Shown one piece after another: positions 1 through 9,030 of a DNA stretch of 30,552 nt. Source of the stretch: an uncultured Bacteroidota bacterium (GTDB lineage: Bacteria; Bacteroidota; Bacteroidia; Bacteroidales; UBA12481); assembly GCA_903832165.1 (NCBI GenBank), contig CAILAQ010000507.1, positions 1-30,552 on the forward strand, in the 5' to 3' direction. The translations under genes were made by a program, and so were the position numbers. Position 1 is the first letter of the stretch, and each line of letters opens with the position of its first letter. The notes below the pieces were generated by a model. The model had not been told where the DNA came from and searched no databases. It saw nothing but the letters and a program-made list of their open reading frames with translations.

Positions 1-39
1 GATGTTTTCAATTTTCCTGCATGTTGCATTGCGATTCAT
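1..39 (-). CDS. Partial CDS, probable anti-sigma factor start
   Basis: Only the first 13 codons lie in the window. The ATG at 37-39 (complement) overlaps the TGA stop of the sigma-factor gene in an ATGA arrangement, which is typical of translational coupling. The visible peptide begins MNRNATCRKIENI. ECF sigma genes are commonly followed by a coupled anti-sigma gene, and an early Cys fits some zinc-binding anti-sigma proteins. The role is inferred from position only; the fragment is too short to identify by sequence. Confidence 0.45.
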   Translation of the reverse strand, partial: MNRNATCRKIENI

Positions 40-587
40 AGTACCTGATATCCTTTATGTTTTAGATAAACGGCAAGCTTTTTTCGTGCCAGATAAAGAT
101 TTGATTTAATACTCGATTCAGTCAGTCCGGTCAGATCCTGTACCTCCCTGATGGTGAGATCATCCATATCCCTTAAAATGAATACCATTTGCTGGGTTTC
201 AGGGAGTGACGGAATCCATTTTTGTATCAGGCTGCGAAGCTCATCCGCTTCGTAAAGGGCAGCCGGATGATAATTGTCCTGAACCGGTAAGCTGCTGCCA
301 ACTGCCTGTTTCCGGCTGTGTGCTTTTCTTAAAAAATCGATGGAGAGATTTCGGAGGATGGAATACAGCCATGAATGGAAAGTCACCCGGCCGCTGAACC
401 GGTGAATATTAGTCCAGGCCCTGATGTAGGCTTCCTGTACAATATCCTTTGATTCCTCGTGATTTCCGGTTATCCTGAATACACTGCCAAACGCAAATCG
501 CTGAGTAAGTCCGATCAGTTCCGCAAATGCAGCTGAATCGCTGTTTTGTGCTTTTACCACCAATTGTTTTATTTTTTCCTGATCCAT
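36..587 (-). CDS. RNA polymerase sigma factor, ECF (sigma-70 family)
   Basis: This 183-residue protein has the size and two-domain layout of an ECF sigma factor. Region 2 covers about residues 20-90, with GNHEESKDIVQEAYIRAW (the -10 and core-binding helices) and FHSWLYSILRNLSIDFLRK. Region 4 covers about 125-180, with LPETQQMVFILRDMDDLTIREV and a helix-turn-helix ending in SSIKSNLYLARKKL. It directs RNA polymerase to alternative promoters, usually under control of a membrane anti-sigma factor whose start appears to overlap its stop codon. The ATG at 585-587 is the natural start. No ECF-like promoter was seen in its own upstream region, so autoregulation is not evident. Whether it reads the TGTAAC-N16-CGTC promoters at the right end of the window is unknown. 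Confidence 0.93.
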   Translation of the reverse strand: MDQEKIKQLVVKAQNSDSAAFAELIGLTQRFAFGSVFRITGNHEESKDIVQEAYIRAWTNIHRFSGRVTFHSWLYSILRNLSIDFLRKAHSRKQAVGSSLPVQDNYHPAALYEADELRSLIQKWIPSLPETQQMVFILRDMDDLTIREVQDLTGLTESSIKSNLYLARKKLAVYLKHKGYQVL

Positions 588-662
588 TCGGATGCTTTAC
601 AACTTAACAGACGTAAAGATCATGAAAAGGTCGAAGAAAAACTCAGAAAAAGTGGTAGCTGC

Positions 663-1670
663 CTATGTAAGCCTGGTGAGAATCACATGAATAATGATTC
701 CGAGGAGGAAGAGCAGACTAAATCTTTTGTTATACTCAAAGGCATAACGAACAAAGTAAAGCGGCCAGGCTTCGGCTTCATAATTATCGGGTTTGGTTTC
801 AGGCCGTTTTTTCAGGAATGGCTTGCCTTTTTTTATCAGGTAGGGCAGGGCAAAAACGATCACCAAAACCGGCCAGGTAAGTTTTCCGGTTATGACCAGC
901 CAGGCAAATCCGATATATTGTACAGCCCACATGACCAATGTTGAATATCTGGCAACATCTTCACCGATAATTACCGGAAGGGTAAAAATCTTTTTTGCCC
1001 GGTCCTGCTTCAGCTTATCGATATGTTTTCCAAAGATCACCGAGGTTGGCCCAATGGCATAGAGTGCGGATAAAATGGCTACATCCCAGCTCCATTGATA
1101 ACCCGATGAAACGAAATAGGTTCCTCCTATCATCAGCGGACCCCAGACAAGCACCACTGTAGGTTCACCCAGTCCGATATATTTTAGCGGCCAGGTATAG
1201 AACAGAAGAAAGAACAAGCCGGTAAGACCCAGGTATAAAACGGATATGGGACCGGTTATTGCAAGGAAAGCGCCGCAGGTCATCGCCAGAAGCAGAGTGA
1301 TGTAAATATATCGTAGAAATCTTTTGGGGGTAATGTACCCGTGTTCCAAAATATGCGGACCATACTGTGCCCTGAAATAATTGTCCTTATCAACACCCCT
1401 GCGATGATCGGTCCAGTCATTTAACAGGTTGTTTGATGCATGGGCCAGCAGTAAACCGAAAAAGGCAACTGAAAAATTCAAGAGGTTAAAAGTTCCGCTG
1501 GCAAAAGCGAGCAGGCCGCCTATCATGGCCGAGATAGCGGTCATGATAATTACTCCTGAACGTGTAGCCACAAGCCATCTGGAGATAATATCGAGGTTGA
1601 ACCACTCTTCTTTTGACACCCGGGGAATCGTTTGCAGGGCTTTGCCCCAGAAAGCTATATTCAATGACAT
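663..1670 (-). CDS. UbiA-family prenyltransferase, MenA-like
   Basis: This is a polytopic membrane protein with about eight or nine hydrophobic segments. UbiA enzymes transfer an isoprenoid chain from a polyprenyl diphosphate to an aromatic or lipid acceptor. The first Asp-rich motif is NDWTDHRRGVD (NDxxDxxxGxD), and the second is HIDKLKQDRAKK, followed by TLPVIIGE. Both bind Mg-diphosphate in this family. The segment around LGEPTVVLVWGPLMIGGTYF resembles MenA (dihydroxynaphthoate prenyltransferase), but the acceptor is not certain. The reading frame extends upstream to a TTG at 1700; the ATG at 1670 gives the more natural MSLNIAFWGKAL start and 335 residues. It lies 75 bp upstream of the sigma gene on the same strand. 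It would consume isoprenoid chains made from IPP/DMAPP, the product of the operon at 9031-19593. Confidence 0.85.
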   Translation of the reverse strand: MSLNIAFWGKALQTIPRVSKEEWFNLDIISRWLVATRSGVIIMTAISAMIGGLLAFASGTFNLLNFSVAFFGLLLAHASNNLLNDWTDHRRGVDKDNYFRAQYGPHILEHGYITPKRFLRYIYITLLLAMTCGAFLAITGPISVLYLGLTGLFFLLFYTWPLKYIGLGEPTVVLVWGPLMIGGTYFVSSGYQWSWDVAILSALYAIGPTSVIFGKHIDKLKQDRAKKIFTLPVIIGEDVARYSTLVMWAVQYIGFAWLVITGKLTWPVLVIVFALPYLIKKGKPFLKKRPETKPDNYEAEAWPLYFVRYAFEYNKRFSLLFLLGIIIHVILTRLT

Positions 1671-1750
1671 TTTTTTTGCGTTGGAATTTATATGGTGCAA
1701 ACAACTGATCTCATTTATTGTTCAGTGATAGCATTATCCGAAAAGTTGTT

Positions 1751-1758
1751 TATATTTA
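1751..1758 (+). promoter_or_regulatory. Possible -7 promoter element (TATATTTA)
   Basis: TATATTTA matches seven of eight positions of the Bacteroidota -7 consensus TAnnTTTG, just upstream of the lipoprotein gene. No clear -33 TTG is present at the usual 19-21 bp spacing, so support is weak. Confidence 0.3.
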
Positions 1759-1779
1759 GTGTCAATAAAACACTTAATC

Positions 1780-4680
1780 GTGAAGACACCTATCCGAAAC
1801 ATCTCAGCCTTCATCTTTGGCCTGTCTGTGCTAGTGTCCTGCGGGATAAAAGAAATTCAGAACGAGTTCCTGAATATCTACGGCACGGAAACCGCAACCA
1901 TCGCCATAAAGGATATTGCATGGAATAATCCGATATTCATAGATTCCGCAGGTTTTGTTCTGACCATTGACGGGAAGGAATATAATTCGGCCGGGATGAA
2001 CGCCAGTAAGGTTACGTCGAGCGAGAGCTCAGTTGCAAAGATTTACGAATCAGGGGATTATGTTTTTCGTCTGGTTGATGAACTGAAGCCGGGATGGCAT
2101 TTTCTATCCAGGCAGATTTTCATCGAATCAAAAAAGACAGTCGTTTTTAAAGTGAACCGTATTGTGCTTTTTTCAGGGGTGATCAGGAATCCCGTTTCGG
2201 AGATTTATCAGCTGACAGGAGGCAAATACGGATTGTCGTTCCGTTTAAAGCCGGAAAAATCCGGTAAGCCGGGCAATGGTTGCTTTATGCTGATTCAGAA
2301 TCCTTTTGCTAAATATGAAGCTGCAGGTAAGTCGTTTAAGCTGTCATATGATGCCGAAATGAAGTGGAATCCGGCCAATGGACCATTCCCGACAGACAGG
2401 ATGTGTGCGGGTACTTACCAACTGACAGGGAATGCTTACCGGCAGGATATGGCAGCAGAATGGGTTTACGAAACAGATCCGGCAGAATTTCTCGCTGGCG
2501 GGTCCAGAATTGATTATTCAGAAATTAAGGCTGTTACGGATTGTGCCCGTGCTTTTTTGGTTGGACAGCCGCAAAAGGGAGTCAGGGTACATGTGGGCTG
2601 GTGCGAGAATGACTACCAGATCGACATGGCGAAACCTGAAAATCGTGCAGAATATAAAAGGATGATAGACCAGGCTTCAGCAACCGGCTGTAATTACGTT
2701 CTCTACACGCCTGACCACAGTGTCATCAGTTCGTTAAAAGACAATGCCGATGCATGGGGTTGGGAAAGCCTTTTGTTTCTCAATATGGGACAGAAGATAC
2801 GCAAGGGGGAGTGGATGCCGAAGCGCGATCCTATCCCGGCTGATATTCAGGATATTTTGAGTTATGCCAAAAGTAAAAATATCAAGCTTTTGGCTTATGC
2901 CTATCCTTCGCTTCCATGGATGCAAAATCCCGAATGGACCGAATGGAGAACAAAAATAGGCCAGAAGCCTGAAGGATATTTAACGGTGGATACAGGATTG
3001 CGCAGTTTTCAGGACTGGTGGGTGAATCTGCTGGTTGATTTTTACGAGTATACCGGAATTGGTGGCTATTCTTTTGATCATTGGTGGATGAATTATACCG
3101 ATGATGCCGGTCTGGTTTCCAGTAAGTATCAGCAGTGGTTTGGCACCAGACGTATTTTGGAGGAATTGCGTCGCCGGGCCCCTGAAATGATTGTCGACGG
3201 AAGACAGCAATACCATGGTTTTGGAACCTGGACCTGGCTTGCGGGCACCTATCCGCATCCGCTGATGACTGATGAGCAGCCGGGGAGCTTTAATTCTATT
3301 CCAGACCTGAGTACCGACAGGGTTACTGCCGGTCGTCAGCGCTGGGTAGCCTGGCGGTTGATGACCCGCGATTTTACGCCGGTAGAGATCAGACCGGGTT
3401 TTATTACCCATCAAACCCAGCGGGAGGATTCAAAGAGGGTGATGCGCAGGGATCAATACCGCACCCGCGACTGGGATTATCTGGGCTGGAAGTTTAATAT
3501 GATGTCAGCTATTGCCACGGCGCCATTCAATCATGTTGTGAATTATCTGCCGGCCAGGGATGAGCAGGAATTCAAAGCTTTCAGCGAGGCTGATAAATCG
3601 TTTTTCAAGAAGTGGATGGACTTCACTGATGCGAACAGGGAATATCTGAAAAATATCATGCCGATCATTGGTCAGCCTATGGTTGGCCGTTGCGACGGTA
3701 CGAGTGCCATACTTGATAACAAGGGATATATCTTTCTTTTCAATCCCAATTACAGAAAGATGAATGCGGAATTTAAACTTGATGAAACCATTGGAATCAC
3801 CAAAGATGGCAGATACCTGCTGACTGAGCTTTTCCCGGTGGAGGGGATGCATCCCGGGCAGGAATCAAACGGCTTTTTTGCGAAGGGTAATTCAGTGAGT
3901 ATTTCAATGGATGGTGTAACTGCGCGGGTATTCAGAATTGATATTGTTGAAAAGTCATTTGCTGAGCCGGTGCTTTTCAATTGCAAAGGAAAGGTTACGG
4001 TGGCTGGCGGCATGGTAAAAATATCGGATGCAACCGGCCTGACCGGTGAATCTGTAAATGTGATGGTTGCACTGCCAAAGGGGAAAACAGCCAATAAACT
4101 CCAGGTGAACGGGAATGACCTGCCCTGTAAATTTTCAAGCGGATTATTAACATCAGCTATGAAATTTGCCGGATCAGATTTTCGGCAGGCGCAGCAGTTT
4201 GGGACATACGATCCTGCCTTTACCGGTGAAACGGTGGCTCAGGAGATTGTTATTCCTCAGCGGATTTTCACTCAGCTTGAAAATCGAAAAAAAGCCTGGC
4301 CAATTAATTATACTGAAGATGATCTGATTGCACCTTGGGTTGATCCATCCAGATTGCTTCTTTATGTTCAGATAGCTGAGCCTTATTGGACCCAGGGTGC
4401 CGGCAAGGAAATGAAGAAAGTCCCTATCCGGGCAACCGAGCTGAAGCTTGAGCTGGATGGCAAGCCCATTGTTCTGCGGGAAGCTTACAACGGGGTTTAT
4501 CCGTTTGTCGAACGAACTAATCTCGGCTTCTTTACTGATATCTCAACGTTATCTCCGGATGCCCCTCACAAGGTGAAACTGACTCTTCCCAAAGGATTAA
4601 GACCGGGCCAGTTTCAGGGAATCTTCGTGGATCATGTTGAGAACGAGTATTCCTCAGTTCTTCAGAAGCCTGATCGCTGA
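1780..4680 (+). CDS. Large lipoprotein, glycoside-hydrolase-like, family unknown
   Basis: The protein begins with a lipoprotein signal peptide (lipobox LVSC about 20 residues in) and is about 966 residues. GTG codons at 1759 and 1780 are both in frame. A TATATTTA element at 1751-1758 would place transcription start after 1759, so 1780 is preferred. The N-terminal ~250 residues look like beta-sandwich material. The middle (about residues 270-610) reads like a TIM barrel: VGWCENDYQID, ATGCNYVLYTPDH, SKNIKLLAYAYPSLPW, GYSFDHWWMN, MIVDGRQQYHG, FNHVVNYLPARDEQ. The Asp in FDHWW and the Asp in VDGRQQ sit at strand ends where clan GH-D-like hydrolases carry catalytic acids. The C-terminal ~300 residues are again beta-rich. 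A polysaccharide-active surface lipoprotein is an inference; I do not recognise the family. Its last 27 bp overlap the convergent gene at 4654. Confidence 0.7.
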   Translation: MKTPIRNISAFIFGLSVLVSCGIKEIQNEFLNIYGTETATIAIKDIAWNNPIFIDSAGFVLTIDGKEYNSAGMNASKVTSSESSVAKIYESGDYVFRLVDELKPGWHFLSRQIFIESKKTVVFKVNRIVLFSGVIRNPVSEIYQLTGGKYGLSFRLKPEKSGKPGNGCFMLIQNPFAKYEAAGKSFKLSYDAEMKWNPANGPFPTDRMCAGTYQLTGNAYRQDMAAEWVYETDPAEFLAGGSRIDYSEIKAVTDCARAFLVGQPQKGVRVHVGWCENDYQIDMAKPENRAEYKRMIDQASATGCNYVLYTPDHSVISSLKDNADAWGWESLLFLNMGQKIRKGEWMPKRDPIPADIQDILSYAKSKNIKLLAYAYPSLPWMQNPEWTEWRTKIGQKPEGYLTVDTGLRSFQDWWVNLLVDFYEYTGIGGYSFDHWWMNYTDDAGLVSSKYQQWFGTRRILEELRRRAPEMIVDGRQQYHGFGTWTWLAGTYPHPLMTDEQPGSFNSIPDLSTDRVTAGRQRWVAWRLMTRDFTPVEIRPGFITHQTQREDSKRVMRRDQYRTRDWDYLGWKFNMMSAIATAPFNHVVNYLPARDEQEFKAFSEADKSFFKKWMDFTDANREYLKNIMPIIGQPMVGRCDGTSAILDNKGYIFLFNPNYRKMNAEFKLDETIGITKDGRYLLTELFPVEGMHPGQESNGFFAKGNSVSISMDGVTARVFRIDIVEKSFAEPVLFNCKGKVTVAGGMVKISDATGLTGESVNVMVALPKGKTANKLQVNGNDLPCKFSSGLLTSAMKFAGSDFRQAQQFGTYDPAFTGETVAQEIVIPQRIFTQLENRKKAWPINYTEDDLIAPWVDPSRLLLYVQIAEPYWTQGAGKEMKKVPIRATELKLELDGKPIVLREAYNGVYPFVERTNLGFFTDISTLSPDAPHKVKLTLPKGLRPGQFQGIFVDHVENEYSSVLQKPDR

Positions 4681-6765
4681 TGAATATGCGGATCCACAAG
4701 TGAGCCTGCAAAAGTAGATGCCTTCCGGTAAACCGCTGCCATCAAACTTTATCTGATGTTGACCCTGCTCTTCAACGGTTTCGGTCAGGGTTCTGATTTT
4801 CGCTCCGGTTATGCTGTATACTTCAATTTTTACCGGCGATCTCTTTGGCAGGTAATAGGTTATTGTAGTTGTCATGTCGAACGGATTGGGATAATTCCCG
4901 GCCACCAGAAACCCGGAATTAGTGATACTGATGGGCTTGACTGAAGAGGTGCCACCACCATCTGTTGTTTTGATAATTGTCCCGCCTAATCCTGCAGCCC
5001 AGCCATGGTTCTCATCAACAAAGGAAACAGACCAGAGGTCGTGCCCGACATTGGTGCCCTGCATGGACCAGGTTTCACCGGCATCCACAGTTTTTAAAAT
5101 CGAGCCCTGATCTCCGACCACCCATCCGACGGAATCATTCAGAAACCTGGTTCTCCGAAAATACTGACTTCTCACGCTGGGCGGCATGACCACCGGATTC
5201 CAGCTTTGGCCGCCATTGGCACTCTTAAATACTTTTCCGCTGAAACCCACAATAATAAGACTGTCCAGATTAAACGCATGCACTGAAGTAAAGTTCGTTG
5301 TGGTGGATGTGTTGATCTGAGTCCAGCTTAACCCTCCGTCAATGGTTTTGAGGAATTTCCCATTCCAACCCGCAATATAACCGTTCATTCTATCGATAAA
5401 CGCTATATCCTGGAGGTTGTTTGTTACTCCGCTGGGGTGAAGTTCCCAGGTAGAGCCACCATCATGAGTTTTATAGGTACTCCCGTTATCTGTCACGAAC
5501 CATCCGTAATTCTGATCGAGGAAAAAGATCGAATTGATCAGACTCAGGAGTGGTGGCGTGGAAGTAGTGCTCAAAATTTCAACCCAGCTTTCTCCACCAT
5601 TAGTGGTCCGGTATAAATTGCTGTTTGTTCCCGTAAAGCCGGTGGTTTTATTAATAAAGGACAGGCATCTGTATTCTTTAAGGTAAATAGATGGGTTTCT
5701 CGCTACCCAGGAGGCTCCGCCATCGGCTGTTTTCAAGATCGATCCGTTACTTCCCGCAGCGCATCCATGGAGTGAATCCGTGAACCAGATGTCATAAATA
5801 TGATCTATGAACCCATCGGTTTTTATTACCCAGTCAATACCATTTTGTGATTTGGTGATTAGTCCGTAATCACCAACCGACAGATAAAAGGAATTAGCCT
5901 TCTTAACCACGGCATTCATTGACTCGAAACAGTTTTTTGGCAGGTAATAGACAGTGAACGTGAGCCCTCCGTCTGATGAAATATATATTTGCCCTGTTGC
6001 GCTGGTTATCATTATGGAATTTATATCTAAAATGCTGACGGTCATCAGCTGATAAGTGCTTGAAACGTTTATGAGGTTCCAGGTGGTTCCGGCGTCGGTT
6101 GACCGGAGAACTCTCCCGCCATAACTTACTGCAAAACCAAGATTGCCTAAGAACTTAACATCATTGATCGTTGTTGTTAAAGGTGTCTGGACAGCCACCC
6201 ATGAGGCTCCGCTATTTGAGGAGTGTTGTATAATCCCGCCATCGCAACCGAGATATATAATTCCGTTTCCCTCTGAGAAAATGGATCGGATGGCTTTTGT
6301 TGAACCGGTTAGGGTGGTTGACCAATTGACACCGCCATCGCTGGTTGCATAAACAGAACCCATATATCCTCCAACCAGGCAGTTCAGGTCATCTTTTGTA
6401 AACAGGGAGTACAGGCTGTAGGGATTTCCGGTCGTTTGTTTTACCCAGGAAAGCCCGTTATCGGTTGTTTTCAGCACGGAACCCGGAACACCAACAATCC
6501 AGCCGGTTCCGCTTTCGTGGATCGAAACGCCCCACAGAATATTAGTGACTCCACTGTTTATTTTGGACCAGGTTTCCCCATTATCGGAAGATCGGAGAAT
6601 CAGCCCGTTATAACCCACGGCAACGGCATAATTGTTACCAAAAATGGATACGTCATTTAACGTGTTTCCCTCTGGTTTCGGGTTTAGCCAGGTCCATCCT
6701 TTCTGACTGAATACGGCAGATGAAAGCATGCAGGACAGCACAAACAGGGCAGCTATTCGTTTCAT
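4654..6765 (-). CDS. Ycf48/BNR-repeat beta-propeller protein with T9SS type A sorting domain
   Basis: This 703-residue secreted protein begins with a signal peptide (MKRIAALFVLSCMLSSAVFS, then Q). It then carries about a dozen repeats of the Ycf48/BNR type, each with a core like LRSSDNGETWSKI, LKTTDNGLSWVKQ or YKTHDGGSTWELH. These repeats build seven-bladed beta-propellers. The last ~80 residues form a T9SS type A sorting domain: NYPNPFDMTTTITYYLP, VKIEVYSITGAKIRTL, FDGSGLPEGIYFCRL and a terminal LLKN. The protein should therefore cross the outer membrane by the type IX system and be anchored or released. The ligand is unknown. It is a tandem paralogue of the gene at 6824-8939, with the same N-terminal GWTWxNPKPEGN sequence and nearly the same length. 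Its stop lies inside the 3' end of the convergent lipoprotein gene. Confidence 0.9.
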   Translation of the reverse strand: MKRIAALFVLSCMLSSAVFSQKGWTWLNPKPEGNTLNDVSIFGNNYAVAVGYNGLILRSSDNGETWSKINSGVTNILWGVSIHESGTGWIVGVPGSVLKTTDNGLSWVKQTTGNPYSLYSLFTKDDLNCLVGGYMGSVYATSDGGVNWSTTLTGSTKAIRSIFSEGNGIIYLGCDGGIIQHSSNSGASWVAVQTPLTTTINDVKFLGNLGFAVSYGGRVLRSTDAGTTWNLINVSSTYQLMTVSILDINSIMITSATGQIYISSDGGLTFTVYYLPKNCFESMNAVVKKANSFYLSVGDYGLITKSQNGIDWVIKTDGFIDHIYDIWFTDSLHGCAAGSNGSILKTADGGASWVARNPSIYLKEYRCLSFINKTTGFTGTNSNLYRTTNGGESWVEILSTTSTPPLLSLINSIFFLDQNYGWFVTDNGSTYKTHDGGSTWELHPSGVTNNLQDIAFIDRMNGYIAGWNGKFLKTIDGGLSWTQINTSTTTNFTSVHAFNLDSLIIVGFSGKVFKSANGGQSWNPVVMPPSVRSQYFRRTRFLNDSVGWVVGDQGSILKTVDAGETWSMQGTNVGHDLWSVSFVDENHGWAAGLGGTIIKTTDGGGTSSVKPISITNSGFLVAGNYPNPFDMTTTITYYLPKRSPVKIEVYSITGAKIRTLTETVEEQGQHQIKFDGSGLPEGIYFCRLTCGSAYSSAIRLLKN

Positions 6766-6823
6766 ATTTGTAAGATTAAAATCGGTGGTGTGATTCCGCA
6801 GGTTAAGATAGCTGTTTTTTGAA

Positions 6824-8939
6824 TCAGTTTTTCAACAGCTTGATTGCCGAAGAAGAATTACTACCCCAGGTGCACCGGCAGAAATATATCCCGGCCGGTA
6901 AGCCTGATCCATCGAATTTAACCTGATGTTTGCCCGGGTCCTTTTCCTGATCGACCAAGGTTCTGATTTTAGACCCGAGAAGGTCGAAAATTTCTATTTT
7001 GACTGGCGTCCTTGTCGGTTGGTAATAGGTTAGCGTTGTTGTGTTGATAAATGGATTGGGGTAATTCTGGAATAATTTGTAATCCGTCTCAGTTCGGATG
7101 CTGGTTTCGTCGGTACCGCTTATTCCGCCGTTTGTGGTTCGAATCAAACCGCCACCCCCGGTACTGGCCCAACCATTGTTTTCATCGATGAAACTTAAAT
7201 CGACAATACCTTGGGTAGTGTTTGATACCTGTGTAGCCCAGGTTACTCCGCCATCCGTAGTTTTGAGGATAGCTCCGTATTGTCCGGAAATCCACCCGGT
7301 TGTGTTGTTAACAAATATTATTTGGTAAATGTTTCCCATGAAGTAGCTAAGAGTGACCTCTGTCCACGTAGTTCCTCCATCAGATGATCTGAAGCATTTA
7401 TCGCCGGCAACGGCTATCAGGTTTTGAAGGTCAAAAGCATGAAGAGAGTAAAAATCGTTTGTGATATTGCAATTGACAGGTTTCCACGTTACTCCGCCAT
7501 CATTCGTATTTAAAACAACCCCGTGCCAGCCGGTTGCAATTCCGTTCCTTTGGTCGGCAAACCAGACTCCGGTTAAAAGTGGTGTTCCACTTACCGAACC
7601 CATTGACCAGCTGAGACCGCCATTGCTGGTTCGCCAGATCTGACCTTCACTAGTAGTGAACCAGCCAAAATTCGTGTCAACAAAATAGATTGTTCCTATG
7701 TATCCCTTTAGTGCCGGTGTGGTTTCATAACTTAGAACCTTGGTCCAACTGTTACCTCCATTACTTGTCCTGAATACTTCAGTGTTTGCGAGGGCGAAGC
7801 CGAGGTTGGGGTTTTTGAAATATAAAATATTGAGATAACCCCCATGTCAGACGGTCGGTAACACTGGTCCAGGAGTTGCCTCCATCGATGGTCTTATAGA
7901 TTACTCCGTCGGTACCTGCAGCGAATCCTTTATTGATATCGGTAAACCAAGCCGTAAAACCACCGATTTGATACCCTTCGGTGACGAGCGTCCAGTTGGT
8001 GGTGTCGACAGACTTGTAGCTCCACCCGCACAAACCAACAGCAAGGTAATAATTATTTGGCTTCATGGCTAATGCAGATATCGCAGCATATACCAGCGAA
8101 GAATCACGCCATGGGGTTTTGCTATCCTTGGTGAATGTGATGCCACCATCGCTCGAACGCAAAAAATTATCGTAATAAGAGATTAAAACATGATTTGCAT
8201 CGATAATCAGTACATCGGCCAAAGAACTGGTTGTGTTTATTGTTACAAGAGTCCAGGTATCTCCTGAATCTGTTGACCTGAGCAATTTGCCATAGGTTCC
8301 GAGGGCAAACCCCAAATTTCCCAAAAAGGAAATCTTGGAAAGCGCATTGGTAATCCCGGTTGATTTGATTGACCAAGTGGTACCATTATCTGATGATTTC
8401 TGGATAACCCCTCCGTCCTGCGCAAGGAAAATTACGCCAGAGCCATCTGTGAAAACGCACCTGACATGCTTGGTAGAGTTTGTACTCGTGAGTGTCCAGG
8501 TTTCCCCGCCATCTGCGGATTTTATTAATCTTCCATTGGATACGCCGATGTAACATTTCACTCCGTCGGGGGTTATGACGGAATAATAGAAACTTGAATT
8601 CCCTGTTGATTGCGGAGACCAGGTGAGGCCGAAGTCCGTTGTTTTAAGGACTGTGCCATAAAGTCCAACTATCCAGCCAGTTCCATTCTCGGCGATTGAA
8701 ACACTGTTCAATGCTACTTTCGTCCCGCTGCTGATTTTGGTCCAGTGTTCGCCATTGTCGGTCGACCGGAGAATGAGTCCGAGCTCACCAACGGCCACCG
8801 CATAACTGGCACCGCAGATTGCAACATCGTAGAGTTGGTTTCCCTCGGGTTTTGGATTCACCCAGGTCCATCCGGATTGACCGAAAATTGACACGGTAAT
8901 ACAACCGTATACGATAAGGGAGAGTAGAAAGCGTTTCAT
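6824..8939 (-). pseudogene. Frameshifted Ycf48/BNR-repeat protein with T9SS tail (paralogue of 4654-6765)
   Basis: Two reading frames together make one gene. The upstream part (8939 to 7779) starts with signal peptide MKRFLLSLIVYGCITVSIFG and continues through Ycf48 repeats to TSVTDRLTWG, then runs out of frame. The downstream frame resumes as YLNILYFKNPNLGFALANTE and goes on through more repeats to a T9SS sorting domain (NYPNPFINTTTLTYY, FDGSGLPAGIYFCRC, LLKN). The shift falls at the G5 tract (plus strand C5 at 7839-7843). Four Gs instead of five would give TWGYLNIL and an intact 704-residue protein, nearly identical in length to its 703-residue neighbour. The ATG at 8939 is preferred over an upstream in-frame start at 8975 because it begins the signal peptide. 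The lesion could be a recent mutation, a phase-variable tract or a sequencing error. Confidence 0.85.
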
Positions 8940-9030
8940 AAATGCAAGTATTGGGTTATGGTGATTCTTCAACAATAAAAGTTAAGAAAAAAACGAATTC
9001 AAAACTCCTGATTGTCAAAAAAAATCTATC

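Noticed and set aside
7779..8975. Two independent genes at 6824-7603 and 7779-8975
   Set aside because: The sequence between them continues the Ycf48 repeats without interruption once a single base is removed from the G5 tract, and the joined product matches the neighbouring paralogue in length and architecture.
8985..9030. Terminator after the last gene of the operon
   Set aside because: There is a T8 run on the minus strand just after the stop, but no stable GC-rich hairpin precedes it.
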